Shown piece after piece: positions 37,671 through 48,500 of a stretch of DNA of 64,000 nt. The translations under genes were made by a program, and so were the position numbers. The DNA lies in NCBI GenBank assembly GCA_963682175.1, contig OY821772.1:43484925-43548924 (forward strand). Reading direction: 5' to 3'. A model generated the notes under the pieces. That model saw only the letters and a program-made list of their open reading frames with translations, was not told the DNA's origin and ran no database searches. Source of the stretch: Triglochin maritima. Its lineage: Eukaryota > Streptophyta > Magnoliopsida > Alismatales > Juncaginaceae. The first letter of the stretch is position 1; each line of letters begins with the position of its first letter.

Positions 37671-38339
37671 CTGAACATAACACGTTAAATATTAGAAAAC
37701 ATTGAAGTGTTGCAAATATTAAATTCAACGTAATATTAATTACAGTTAAGAAAAATTGGAGTCATAAAAATTGGAGTCTAATTTATCCACTAGACCGTCT
37801 AAACGTCGAGCAATCTCTCCAATAAAATCAACTACAATAAACAACCTTACGAATCATGTCAGCTTTTTTTTAATTTTGACAGAACTTCCCCTATATTTTT
37901 CAAATTCGTAACTAAACGATAGAACTCAAATAAATCATTTTAAAGTTTACATTCATTCAAACTAACATACATTCAAACCAAAATAACAACAAAAAAATCT
38001 AATTTCAATCACAATAATCAAACTTAAATTCAACTATTTTTAAGATTACTACCGTAGACCTACAATCAACAAAACTAAAATCAATAATCAACTAAGAAAC
38101 AAGAAATAAAAAGTTTGGCCTAAAAACTCAAAATCGAAATCGAGTTTGCACCAAAACGGGTTCTTAAACCGACAAAAACACTACAATCATACCTAAAACA
38201 ACAATGTATGTCATCATAATACATAAAAATGCAAGAAAACGGTGGAAAACGAAAATAATCGAAAGCATAACCTTAAAATCGCGAAAACTCGACGTGAGGG
38301 AGAGAGGGGGAGGGGTCGTTTGGGCTGCTTTTATAGCCC

Positions 38340-38730
38340 GACGGAACTCGGCGTTACAAACGCCGAGTTCTGCCTATTAAACTCGACATCTCAGATGTCG
38401 AGTTCTATTTAAGATACTGTTCTCCCGGCCTTCCAACCGTCTCATGCACGATCTGATTTGCCAGGAGAACAGTTCAAATAGAACTCGACATTGAAGATGC
38501 CGAGTTCTATTTGAAAGATTGTTCTCCTCGCAACTCAGATCAGGTGAAGTATGCCAAGTGTTGGGCAATAAAAAAACCAAAGAGAACTCGACACTAGTGA
38601 TGCCGAGTTCTGCTAAATAGAACTCAGCATCACTCGTGTCAAGTTCTCCCAAGTAGAACTCGACATCACCCGTATCAAATTCTTCCAAGGAGAACTCGAC
38701 ACTGGTAATGCTTAGTTCTGTATGCACCAA
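38340..38730. repeat. MULE2 right terminal repeat with hairpin units
   Basis: At least six palindromic units of about 27 bp are present, for example GAACTCGGCGTT..AACGCCGAGTTC (38345-38371), AACTCGACATC..GATGTCGAGTT (38380-38404) and GAACTCGACAC..GATGCCGAGTTC (38584-38610). One strand is openly readable as repeats of ELDTSDAEFYL, a by-product of the repeats. Confidence 0.82.
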
Positions 38731-38879
38731 AAAACAAACCCACCACAGTCACCGCTACGTGTCACCACATGGTGACAGCGGGTCTAATTTGAAAAATACT
38801 TTTAATTGTGATTTTTTTTAACAAATTTAAAAAAAAATATTTTGAATTTTTTTCCTTCCAGTAACCAACGTTACCCGGA

Positions 38880-38887
38880 TATATAAA
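38880..38887 (+). promoter_or_regulatory. Probable TATA box of the BPC gene
   Basis: TATATAAA, followed by a purine stretch and then the CT-rich leader starting about 38918. It lies 25 bp beyond the outer end of MULE2. Confidence 0.55.
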
Positions 38888-39014
38888 AAAGAAAAAGAAT
38901 AATAGACCTGAAGATCTTTCGTCTTTCTCCTCTCTCCATCACACGCTGTGGCAAAGAGAGAACCCTAACAACAAATCCTTTCTTCTCTCTCCTCCCTCTC
39001 TCTCTATCCAACGA

Positions 39015-39447
39015 GTAAGTAAGTATTCTTCTCTCTCCTCTCTCCTCTCTCCTCCCTCTCCCCTTCGTGTCAATGTCTCTCTCCCTGTCTTTTGCTAAAA
39101 TATATACCCTTTAGTGTTTACGTTTCTTTCCTCTTTTTTATGCCCCTTTTTTTCCTTTTCGTCAGCGCCGCGCCCCAATTTTTGCGCTTCCCACCTTCGA
39201 ACCCGTTTTATTGGATTTTCGTTCTGATTTTGCCCCCCAAATCCTTTTTTTGCGTTAAAGATCGGGTCTTTTTGCCGATGGAACCCGGGATTTGTGGAGT
39301 GGGGGATTTGGGTTTGTTGGGTTGTCGAGATTTTGGTTTAAAATCGCGTCTTTTTGCTCGTGGGAGCTGGAATTGGTGGAATGGGGGAGTAAGGTTTGAT
39401 GGGTTGTCGGGATTTTGGGGAAAGATTGAATCTTTTTCGTCTTTGTA
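39015..39447 (+). other. Probable 5'-UTR intron of the BPC gene
   Basis: A donor GTAAGT at 39015 follows the CT-rich leader. A T-rich stretch with acceptor TTTGTAG ends at 39447, eight bases before the start codon. The 433-bp interval begins CT-rich and is otherwise T-rich. A frame at 39092-39448 inside it has no recognisable domain. Confidence 0.6.
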
Positions 39448-39454
39448 GGCTGCG

Positions 39455-40252
39455 ATGGACGACGACATGCGAAATTGGGGATATTATGATCACCAGGCGA
39501 TGGGGAACAATCTTGGGTTGCAGCTTACGTCTGGTATTGGCACCGAGAGGGATACCAAGAATCTCCTGCCGAATGCCGCATTTCTCAATAGGAGCATCCC
39601 AAGTGATCATGTGCCAGATTGTTGGATGCAGCCCAGGGACAAACTAATGCATAATTTCCCATTCAGCCATCCCAGTTACCCGCTTCTCCCGGAGAATCCG
39701 ATGTCTATACCGTGTCCTATTGAGATCCAACTCCCGTTGCCACAAGAGTCGGTGAAGGATAAGAGGTCACTTATGATTGTAGAGCATACTCCGGAAAATG
39801 AGTTGAATTTGAAGAAGAAACCTAATGGTCGTGTTGGTAAGATGCCGAAGCCGAGGAAACCCAAGAAAGTTCTCGATGAAGCTGGAAATGGTTCTGATCC
39901 CCGTGGAAGGCCTGCAAGGAGGAACACTGATATCGTGATTAATGGAATGGACTTCAACATATCAGTGATTCCGACTCCGGTTTGTACCTGCACAGGCACA
40001 CCTTATCAGTGTTACAGGTGGGGAATTGGAGGTTGGCAATCGGCATGTTGTACAAATAGCCTCTCAACTTATCCTCTTCCCATGAGCGAGAAAAGGCGTG
40101 GTGCTAGGATCGCGGGCAGGAAGATGAGCCAGGGTGCGTTCAAGAAGGTGCTGGAGAAACTAGTAGGAGAGGGGTACAATCTTTCTCATCCAATTGACTT
40201 GAAGGGATTTTGGGCAAAGCACGGTACCAACAAATTTGTCACAATCCGATGA
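39455..40252 (+). CDS. BPC1: BASIC PENTACYSTEINE (BBR/BPC) GAGA-binding transcription factor, class I
   Basis: BBR/BPC proteins bind GA/CT-repeat DNA in plant promoters and leaders and regulate homeotic and developmental genes, partly by recruiting Polycomb components. The single coding exon gives 265 residues, near the usual class I length (about 280). The N-terminus MDDDMRNWGYYDHQAMGNN fits class I. A basic segment at 120-138 (KKKPNGRVGKMPKPRKPKK) is the likely nuclear signal. The C-terminal DNA-binding domain (about 155-265) carries the five conserved cysteines at 177, 179, 186, 198 and 199, followed by RRGARIAGRKMSQGAFKKVL and the invariant end HGTNKFVTIR. All key residues are intact. The ATG follows a probable leader intron. 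It could be a BPC1, BPC2 or BPC3 counterpart; the symbol marks the class, not a proven orthologue. Confidence 0.95.
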   Translation: MDDDMRNWGYYDHQAMGNNLGLQLTSGIGTERDTKNLLPNAAFLNRSIPSDHVPDCWMQPRDKLMHNFPFSHPSYPLLPENPMSIPCPIEIQLPLPQESVKDKRSLMIVEHTPENELNLKKKPNGRVGKMPKPRKPKKVLDEAGNGSDPRGRPARRNTDIVINGMDFNISVIPTPVCTCTGTPYQCYRWGIGGWQSACCTNSLSTYPLPMSEKRRGARIAGRKMSQGAFKKVLEKLVGEGYNLSHPIDLKGFWAKHGTNKFVTIR

Positions 40253-43200
40253 AGTTCGCATGGTTGCGCCCCAGGCTTCTCTCTGACTGATTCAATAAGC
40301 TCATCGCTTTCTGTATTTACAAGTTTATTGCTGTTTTGTCAGCCTCCTATAGTTGAATTGTGTTGTTTTTGCCTTCTTCGGAGTAGTTAACAAGTTCTTT
40401 ATTGAGATTAGGAACTTCAGCTGCTGGATAAGTTAATGACTCACCCTGTTGTTTTGCTATCGTGTTTCAATTTGTAGTACATGACCCGTTGTAATTTGTT
40501 GTACCTTCATTCAATCAAAAGCCGCACCTTTTCTCTCTCACAATGATAATTATTTACTTATTTTACTTGTGTCCCTACAAAGTTTAATATGAATTTATGA
40601 GATCTGTTTATTCGTGCTATTTACAGAAAAGAAATTTAGCTGGAAGTGCTCTATTTAGCAAGTACTTAATTTTCTTTGACTTCCCAACAGTTATCTTCTT
40701 TTTAGAGATGGAGATATCATTATGGAATCCCATCGTTCTTTTCAACTGTAAGATGCATTTGATGATTGTGCTGCTGCATACGATGGCTTAACTTTTAGCT
40801 ATCACTGTACTAATAATTCTAGTTACTTTGTGCTCAACAGTCCGTTCTGTCTATCATTTGTTATTCCACTTGTATCACTAGTTTTAGCACTATGTGTAGT
40901 ATGAAGTGAGTGCCAAATTTTGGCACTTTGTTGTCCTTTAATCCCTCTATGTCATGTTTTGTTTTTATATAATACAACGATTTTTTGTCATTGATTGGAT
41001 CCTGAGCCCAAGTCACTGTACTTCAACAATTTTTCTGGATTTTAGGTTCATGGTATGCCATAGTTTTTTGTTTTTTTCTTCCTCTTAATCTTTACCCGTC
41101 ATAATAATTTGTTGCAACTCAAGGCTATCAGCTAGAACCAAGAAATACTCTATGCTAAATGCGTTTAGCATATTTTTCCTATTTAAGATTTCAGATGTAT
41201 CTTGCCTATAGTACAACATAGTAATGCTACATTTGTTTACTTAATGATTGAGAACCTATTTGGAATGGTTTAAAAATATAAGACCGTTATTGCATGCATT
41301 TCCTTTGCTATTCTGAATAAATCAAGTAGATAGATTTTCGTGGAGGAGCATTTGAACCAATATTGCTAGTCAATGATTATGGTAAATATTCAGAACATCA
41401 AATAATTTTGCAGGTTTTCATTATGGATTATGAGTCTCATTTGTGCAGCAAAGAGAGCACGGATTAAGATGAAATGTATTATGTACTAGTGCATAGAAAT
41501 TGATTTTTCTTCTTGGCCAAATCAATTAGATCTCAAACTATTTACATTTACATTGCTATGCTATTATGTCATCGCATAGACATTTACTATGAATTGTATT
41601 GTCCATTTCCAGTGAGTCAAAAATCAAACTATTTTTTGACATTTTGAATTGAAATTGACTAAATCAAAATGACTCTAAACCGTTTGCATTTCTTATTTAT
41701 TGTGAAACGACTGACTGTTGAATGTGCATCGAAACATCGAATCAATTGGTCAATTGGAAACAATCTCTCTGATTATTAGAGGGTATGACTGCACACATTC
41801 GATCCCCCTTACCTCGCTCATACTGGAGCCTCTTTTGAGGAATTTGGATAGTGTTGATGTATTATGTAGTAGTGCATAGTGTTTTTTTCTTTTCTGCCAA
41901 ATCAAATAGATCTCAGACTCTAAGCTACATTTACTCAGCCACGCTGTTTGTCTTTACGTAGACATATCAGTTATATTGCATGACTTTAAGTCTGTGCTGT
42001 AGGTGCTATACAAGTATTTGGTTGTATTTTGGGTAAATTTTATATGAGATACTTCAACTTCCTTTAAAATATTACCTTGGAAAGTAATTCTCTTCTGTTG
42101 TTATTGTCGGTTTAGTTTAAATGTTTAATCATCATGTACATTTTGTCCAGGCTATTTCTATGGTTCCTTGGTGTTTATTTGGTTGAGTTTATTCATATTC
42201 TATGTTTCTATTGGGATTATATTTGACTGTTGTTTTGTTCTTATGAGCACCATCTTTCGAGAATCATGCAAATTTCTATCAAGAACCTTTTCCACAAGAG
42301 TGACTGAGTGAAGCTCTCAAATCTCAATCCAGTTGATCGTGGAACTTGGTTGGAGAGCCCGATGAGGTTTCACTGGCTTAATGTCTTCCTTTTCCATTTG
42401 ACTTGTAGAGGATGATTTCTGAAACATATTTAAAGAGCATGGATACTTCACTTACAATTAGGAAGCTTACACTCTTTGCTTTCAGGTAAATAGTAGGCTG
42501 CCCGGGATTGATTCTCTATTAATCTAGCACCACATGAAAGAGTGGAAGGTATCTAGTATTTCCCTACAGAAATAATTTTATAAACATTCAGTTTTTTTTC
42601 TTCATTTAGTTGTAGCAGACCTGTGTAAACCAAATCTGCTGTGCTATCATACAAATGTTTCATCCTTGTTGGTGGTTAGAAGATCTATCATCTGTGGGGA
42701 TTTTTTGTTCTTATTCCTTGAAATTGCCTATTCTGTCGTTCCTTTATGTTTTCCTTTTGACTCTGAATACTCTAATTTCCTTTTTTTTATTTTCATTGAC
42801 CTTGAAATATACCCTGTTCAATTGTTTCTTAAAATTTTAAAACCATCGCTAAACTCTCTGTATGTTGCTGTCAATAGTCTTACGATTTATTGATTATGTT
42901 TCTATTATTCAAATTTTTAGTCCTATAGATTTACTTTATCATAAAAGCGTTGCTTGAAGTTCATAGTTTCTTACCGAAAATTCGCATCATTGTTGGCTCA
43001 ATTGACCAATACGAAAAGCATTTTAAATGTCTGGGAGTTCTTAATTTTGCGAAATGGTTATTGGGTAAGCTAAAATTTGGTACAATATCTGAGAGGTGAA
43101 TGGAGAGAAGGATTCATTTTGTTGATCCTAGTTTGTCAAATTGAAGAGATAGTACTTCGTTAATGACAGAAGGAACTGAAGAGTGAAGTACGTAAAAACT

Positions 43201-44440
43201 ATCGGCGATGTCTGGAATAATTGTTTCACGCCACTAAACTGACATTTCAAATGAGTTCTGTTCTCTATTTTTTGCTCGGTAGCTCCAATAATCAATTGTG
43301 AACAGATGTTTCGTGCTTCCGAAAGAACATTTGTCCGTTGATAATGTGTTTTTGGGGCTACCTGCCATGCAATACTGAGGCCAAAACATATACTATTACT
43401 GTCATCGCATTTTTCAGGTATGAAAAACGTGGGTGCCACATTGTTGAGCTGTTTTGTGTTGACTCTTGCGATCTAATACTTGTTTAAATATTACATATGG
43501 TATTTATTTTCTCCAGGTAGATTTTTTTTCTTGGTCATCATCAATTGGTCAATTGGATTGCATTTGGTTATAATTGTTTGTAAATATGTTCATCAGCTTG
43601 GACTTCAGTAGATATGTCGTATAAAATTTACCTGTTCCTGCAGGATCTATCTCTATGTTTTTCCTGATTCAATCTTGCTCTTTTATACAGCATTTTGTCC
43701 TTTGGAGTTAATTATATGGAGTATGTGTCTGGCAAGTTATGTAGCTGAGAGTGGCAATGAAGAATTAACTGACTTTTTCCTGACCTTGGTAAATAGGACA
43801 TCCATTCAAAAGGTTATGTTAGCTATCCAGACAGTAATTACTGATTCGTGTGGCTTCCTAAATGAGCTCATCTTCGTGCTGATATATAATTTATCAACTT
43901 TGGCGTTTCTGCGCATGTACTGCAGTTACTTTTTGCAACATGGATTTTTTATATTTTCGTGTCATCAGTTTTCTGATACCAATAAAGAGAAAACTGAACT
44001 TGCCCAGTCTGTTGAAAACAATTTAAAGGACCAAACACAGTAGTGTTAGGAGTTGTTTTTTGTTTAATATTTGGTGTCCATTTTACAAATAAGAAACAGA
44101 ATACCTTACATCTACTTTTCTTTTTGGTGTAATATCGACATATAGGTTACCATAGATCCAACCTTCTTTTGTCAAACTTAAATGATGCTAAGAAGTGTAA
44201 TATTCTTGGACCAGTTACACTTTTGAAGTCTATCCAGGAATATATAAATGGATTCAGAAAAGAAAAGCAGACCATGTCTGTAATATTTGGAAGCTAATAA
44301 CACCCTCTTGGTGTCATTACAGATTGCAGGTACATATATTTACAAAATGCAGCTTCTCGAATTTCTCCTTCTGACCTGCCAATATTCCTGCTTGTTAAGT
44401 GATATGGTGGCTGGTTGGTTGGCAAGTGAGGAGCTGTCCA
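40253..44440. other. Convergent intergenic region between BPC and the ANTH gene
   Basis: This holds the BPC 3' end (first few hundred bp) and the ANTH 3' end (about 44290-44444). The rest is T-rich on the plus strand with no recognisable protein. Open frames such as 43675-44043 lack family features. A SINE-like fragment lies at 41700-41870. Confidence 0.45.
41700..41870 (+). repeat. SINE-like repeat fragment (Au-SINE resemblance)
   Basis: The sequence GGAAACAATCTCTCTGATT, then AGAGGGTATGACTGCACACA, then CCTTACCTCGCTC and TCTTTTGAGGAATTTGG follows the layout of the 3' part of plant Au-type SINEs. A second, diverged copy lies at 53430-53620 (GGAAAAACCTATCTTG, then CCTCTTTTGAGGCATTGGG). No intact tRNA-like promoter boxes were recognised. 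Confidence 0.45.
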
Positions 44441-44444
44441 TATG

Positions 44445-45551
44445 CTAATGCAAGGGGCTTGTGTATCTACAGTTGTCATCGAAGACTACCCAATTCTTGG
44501 TCACAACCGTCCTGAGGTACCCATTATGTTTGAGGATCCCACACCCTTCTTGTTCGGCCGGTACATTCCCAACGTTGGCTTCTCCGTTTGTGTTTGTGTT
44601 GACTACGCTACTCATCACCATCAACTCCAGGTTTTGAATGTCCTCTTCGGGAGTTTGCTCGAGTTTAGGGACGTCGGAACTGTTGAGGACTCCCAATCTG
44701 CTGCAAACGTTAAAATAGGCGGAAAGTCGTGTGCTTTGCTCTGCTGCTCTCTTGAGGACACGGATCACCTGCAACCCCTTAGCGGGTCCAACTTCCTTGC
44801 TCGAAGGGAAGGAATAGGAATCTGCAATTTCCAGCAGACAATGGGCCATGCTATTGCAAATGTTGCTGTAGACATCGAAGATTTCGGCCACCACACAGTC
44901 CATTGCCTCCATTACCAGGTGAAGTTCCATTCCGTCCTCATACGGCTTAATCTGCATGAGAAACTCCAGGAGGTCTTGCATGCTCTCCATCCTTTGCAGG
45001 GATACCGATTTGTCATCTGGTTGTGCATCTCTGATGCTGTTGGGGTAATGATTGAGGAAAATTGAACGGTGATCCACGTAGTTGAAGTATGCTCGGACGA
45101 AGGCTGTGAAACCCCAGGACCTACCGGAATTTGAATAGCGATCTCGGAAGCCTGAGAGGTCAAATGGAAGGTGGCCAATGGTGTCTACTTCTGGTATCTC
45201 TTTGGAACAGAGCAGAATACCGTGCATGAGCATCACACCCTTGAGGGCGACCACCCAGCTGCTGGTTCGTTCTAACCGGCATGCTAGAGCCCACATCAAT
45301 GGGCCTAGAGGTGATGATGGGTGTGTTCTTGCCCAGGAGAGGACACGGTTAATGCCACCAACGTAGTCACTGACATCCTCATCATGGCTTGTTGCCTTGA
45401 TTATTGCCGCCTCGAGGTCTGGGACGTGGGCAGTGCCACTTGTACGACAATGCCATAGGCGTGCTCGGGCTCGAAGGATGCTGTGGTTATCTTTTACCAC
45501 CGCTCTCACCCTTCTCCACCAATTCCTTGGTCTCACGCCTGTGGACTTCAT
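44445..45551 (-). CDS. Plant ANTH-domain protein, putative clathrin assembly protein (PICALM/AP180-like)
   Basis: ANTH proteins bind membrane phosphoinositides and link clathrin and SNARE cargo during endocytosis. The single exon encodes 368 residues from MKSTGVRPRNWWRRVRAVVK, similar in length to the small single-exon plant group typified by Arabidopsis At1g25240 and At1g68110. The ANTH domain covers about residues 10-290: VPDLEAAIIKATSHDE, SSPLGPLMWALACRLERTSS, WVVALKGVMLMHGIL, LPFDLSGFRDR, SWGFTAFVRAYFNYVDHRS and LHLVMEAMDCVVAEIFDVYS. The tail ends TVVTKNWVVFDDN, a motif of this subgroup. No NPF or DPF adaptor-binding motif was seen in the short tail, and the K-x-K-(H/Y) lipid-binding signature of classical ANTH domains is absent after KATSHDE. 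An upstream in-frame extension to 45584 has no ATG, so 45551 is the start. Confidence 0.92.
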   Translation of the reverse strand: MKSTGVRPRNWWRRVRAVVKDNHSILRARARLWHCRTSGTAHVPDLEAAIIKATSHDEDVSDYVGGINRVLSWARTHPSSPLGPLMWALACRLERTSSWVVALKGVMLMHGILLCSKEIPEVDTIGHLPFDLSGFRDRYSNSGRSWGFTAFVRAYFNYVDHRSIFLNHYPNSIRDAQPDDKSVSLQRMESMQDLLEFLMQIKPYEDGMELHLVMEAMDCVVAEIFDVYSNICNSMAHCLLEIADSYSFPSSKEVGPAKGLQVIRVLKRAAEQSTRLSAYFNVCSRLGVLNSSDVPKLEQTPEEDIQNLELMVMSSVVNTNTNGEANVGNVPAEQEGCGILKHNGYLRTVVTKNWVVFDDNCRYTSPLH

Positions 45552-48500
45552 TGGTGGGGCTTTTCTCCCTCTATGAAAGACCAAAGGAGGCCGTGGGATG
45601 AGTGGTTTCTATGGTGGCCACTCTCCACCTCTTCCTATTGTCGGATTAGCATTTTGGAGGCATTGGAAAAGGTTGTTCAAGGACAGAAAGAGAAGCATAT
45701 GGGGGAGAGGGAAACCAATAGAAGAAAAAAAAAAGGATTTCTCTTTAAAGATTAACTACTGATTACACAATACCAATATAGCAACAAAGTCAATTGAGCT
45801 GTGCCAGTTAGTTAATTGGTTAATGAGCTGTTGAGCGCTGGTACCTGAGAGTGGGAGGGCATGATTTGGATTGTTGGTTTTTTTAGGCCAGTAGGGGAGC
45901 CATCATGCTGGTTCAGGGTAGTTAATTCTGTTGGTGGATGCTGCTCTTTGACAAGCATTTTTTCCTATTTTGAGCCCAAGAAGTTGGTTTTTCAGCCTTC
46001 AGACATTGAACAGGATGGATGGTTGTTCTTGGGTTAGTCGTATTTAGCTGTGAAAACATTTCCTATTTTGAGCTGAACACAGGATGATTTTAGGAAAAAA
46101 AAGAAAAACTATTGGGAGTCCAACACCAGCTCAGTCTCTGACGTGCAAGACTTAATTGGGAAGGAGCAGAACAAAGTTGTTGGCAGGCAATAATTCTTGG
46201 ATTCCAACGCAAATTCTTTCAAGCAAGCAACGCAAATTCTTGATTTTAGCAAGCAAGCATGATGCAAGGGCCTCAACTCATTCACCTGCAGTTGGCATTG
46301 TGTGCATCAATGGGCTTGGTTTTGTTGGCCAATTCATGGTTTACAATAACTTTAACTTCTTGGGATCACAGCTGTTTGGTGGTGGTAGTTCCTTGAAACG
46401 TGCATTGGTTTAAAATAATATCATGTTTCATGGAAATTTATTGTATTGTATTGTGGAGTCTGACATGCATGGTTTGGAGGGAAGCAGGATTTGAGAATTA
46501 GGAACCACATCTTTGCTCCCCATCCATGTCTTCTGTGCTGTGAATATGCTGTTTCCTTGTTTGTGTTCTGCATCTAATCAAGAAAATAGATTTGGAATGT
46601 CCTTTAGTCATGAGCTGGTGACTTCTTTGTTTGGTCTCGTATGGTGATATTGCTAGCAAGACTAATGACACGCAATGCCAGTTTTTGAAGTTGTAAGTTC
46701 AAGTTTGAGGAGGTTTAATAGTCACATTATGGTCTTCTGGGTCTGTCATGTTAGCCATGTTTGGGCCTGGACTTGAGTAGTTAAAAAGTCATATACAGCA
46801 GAAGACGGGTCCAACTTGCATATGAATATGATAATGTAACTTAACTAATAGTCAAGTGTAGAAATTAGAAGCTGGTTTCGAATTGCTTACTAGTTAATAT
46901 AATCACAGACGATTGTAAACTACTGCTGGGCGATGATTTCGGGAGGTTACATTATTATTGCAAAGTTTCTTTATTTGGTGAAATTAAAAAAAATCTTGAA
47001 TGAGTTGTTGGAGCAGCTGCCAAGCATCTAGTACCATGCACGACATGTTCATGACCCATAAGCAAAATGTGTGATAGGCAAGAATTGTTACAACACAAGA
47101 AAAACAATGAAAAATGATGGTTTGGATATTTGTCCTTTCTACAGTTCAGAGATTCTTATTGATAACTATTCCAATGAGGCAAATCTAACCACATGTGAGC
47201 CATAGATTTAGGTTAACTTTTTATTGTCAAATTTTCTTTTTGGTACATGGAGAAAAAGATATGACATAAAAACTTAGCGAATATGGATTACTTTTTATCC
47301 ACTTTTCATGACCTTTGTAATTTGCTCAAGTTAAGTAAAACATTGAAAGGACCCTAAAAGGTGCAGACCAACATTTCCACAACTCTTTTCTTTTTTCTAA
47401 AAAAAGCTTTAGAATTTTAGCTTTTTGGTCTTTGTTCATATTAACTCCATAACATTTCCACTCCACCACATTATTGGTCTTTGTTCTACCATCTTTGATT
47501 TTTCGACGATTGGCTGCAAATCTAATAGACCTGGTCATATGTTCGACTTTTTTTGTAGTTTATTCTAATTATACATCAAAACTTGCTTTCTCACGAAGTG
47601 ATCCTAAGATCTTATCTATTCTAATGTTAAAAATCTACCATAATTAAGGTTAAATGCTAATATGGATTGATGATATAATCCATGGTTTTTCATAAAGCAA
47701 TGGAAGTAGGATATCATTTAATACCACTACTAGTAACACACCATCCAAGAAGAACAATATTTTTTTTTATAAAAGAGCTGTGGTTCATCAGCAAGTAATG
47801 ATTATCTTAGTTATTATTATCACAATGTGCCATATATATACACATATATTTGTTATCTTGGTCTGCTATTCCTCAGAGGAAAGAAATACTAAAGAGCTCA
47901 TGTTGCCTGAGACAGCAGACCAGACCACTTCCACCAGAGTCAACAGTCCCACTATATGACCTCCACAGTCTCTGCTTATATAGCAAAGATTCCTTCCACT
48001 GCATGCTGCATGCTTAGCAAAGATGTTTCACACATGTCTTGTGTTTATGGTGGAGAGAGATGGTGTGTGTGTGAGAGAGAGAATTTGAAAGATGGTTTTG
48101 TTTGTTTGTAGCACAGCACTGAATAACATGGAACCATATGGGCACTGTTGTACATTACATTGCATATGACAAGAAATGTGTGACATGATTGGGTGGAATA
48201 CATTTATAACATTGGCATGTACATGTGCATATTACATAGGGTTTAGTGGTTTACATGTTTAGGAAAGGATAGGAAGGAGAAGGAAAAAGAGAGGGATGAC
48301 ATGATATATGGATAGTAATATGCTACTGCTGCTGCCACTACATGTCTACACCGCCATGACTGTGATACTGTTGTGGTGTTTGTACTCCAGCTGATTTGCT
48401 TCATTCACTTCTCAGAACCAGTTGATGATCAATCCAGCTCAAACATCATATTTCTTTTTGAAAGATGGTACATATTTCATAAAATGATAAGATTTGGCTA

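Larger units (their letters stand above)
32956..38855 (-). mobile_element. MULE2: Mutator-like element carrying a PMD pseudogene
   Basis: Inverted termini are GGATTTTTTTTCAAAATA at the left and, read inward, GGAAAAAAATTCAAAATA at the right. Both continue into AATTAAAAGTATTTTTCAAA and hairpin-rich terminal repeats. The ends match those of MULE1. It carries a decayed plant mobile domain gene on the minus strand and a family-B solo LTR (34969-37144). No transposase sequence is seen. I could not find a 9-bp duplication at these ends. The right end lies 25 bp before the TATA box of the BPC gene. Confidence 0.82.

Noticed and set aside
38377..38730. 117-codon frame with repeated ELDTSDAEFYL-like residues
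   Set aside because: It is a direct readout of the hairpin units in the MULE2 terminal repeat, not a repeat protein.
32947..38864. A 9-bp target duplication for MULE2
   Set aside because: The flanks TTTTAATAA and TTCCAGTAA differ at several positions. The duplication may be decayed or the ends may come from different insertions.
39092..39448. 118-codon open frame before the BPC gene
   Set aside because: It lies in the probable 5'-UTR intron, T-rich and hydrophobic by composition, with no match to known BPC N-termini.
45552..45584. An 11-residue N-terminal extension of the ANTH protein
   Set aside because: The in-frame extension begins with TTG, not ATG; the first ATG is at 45551.
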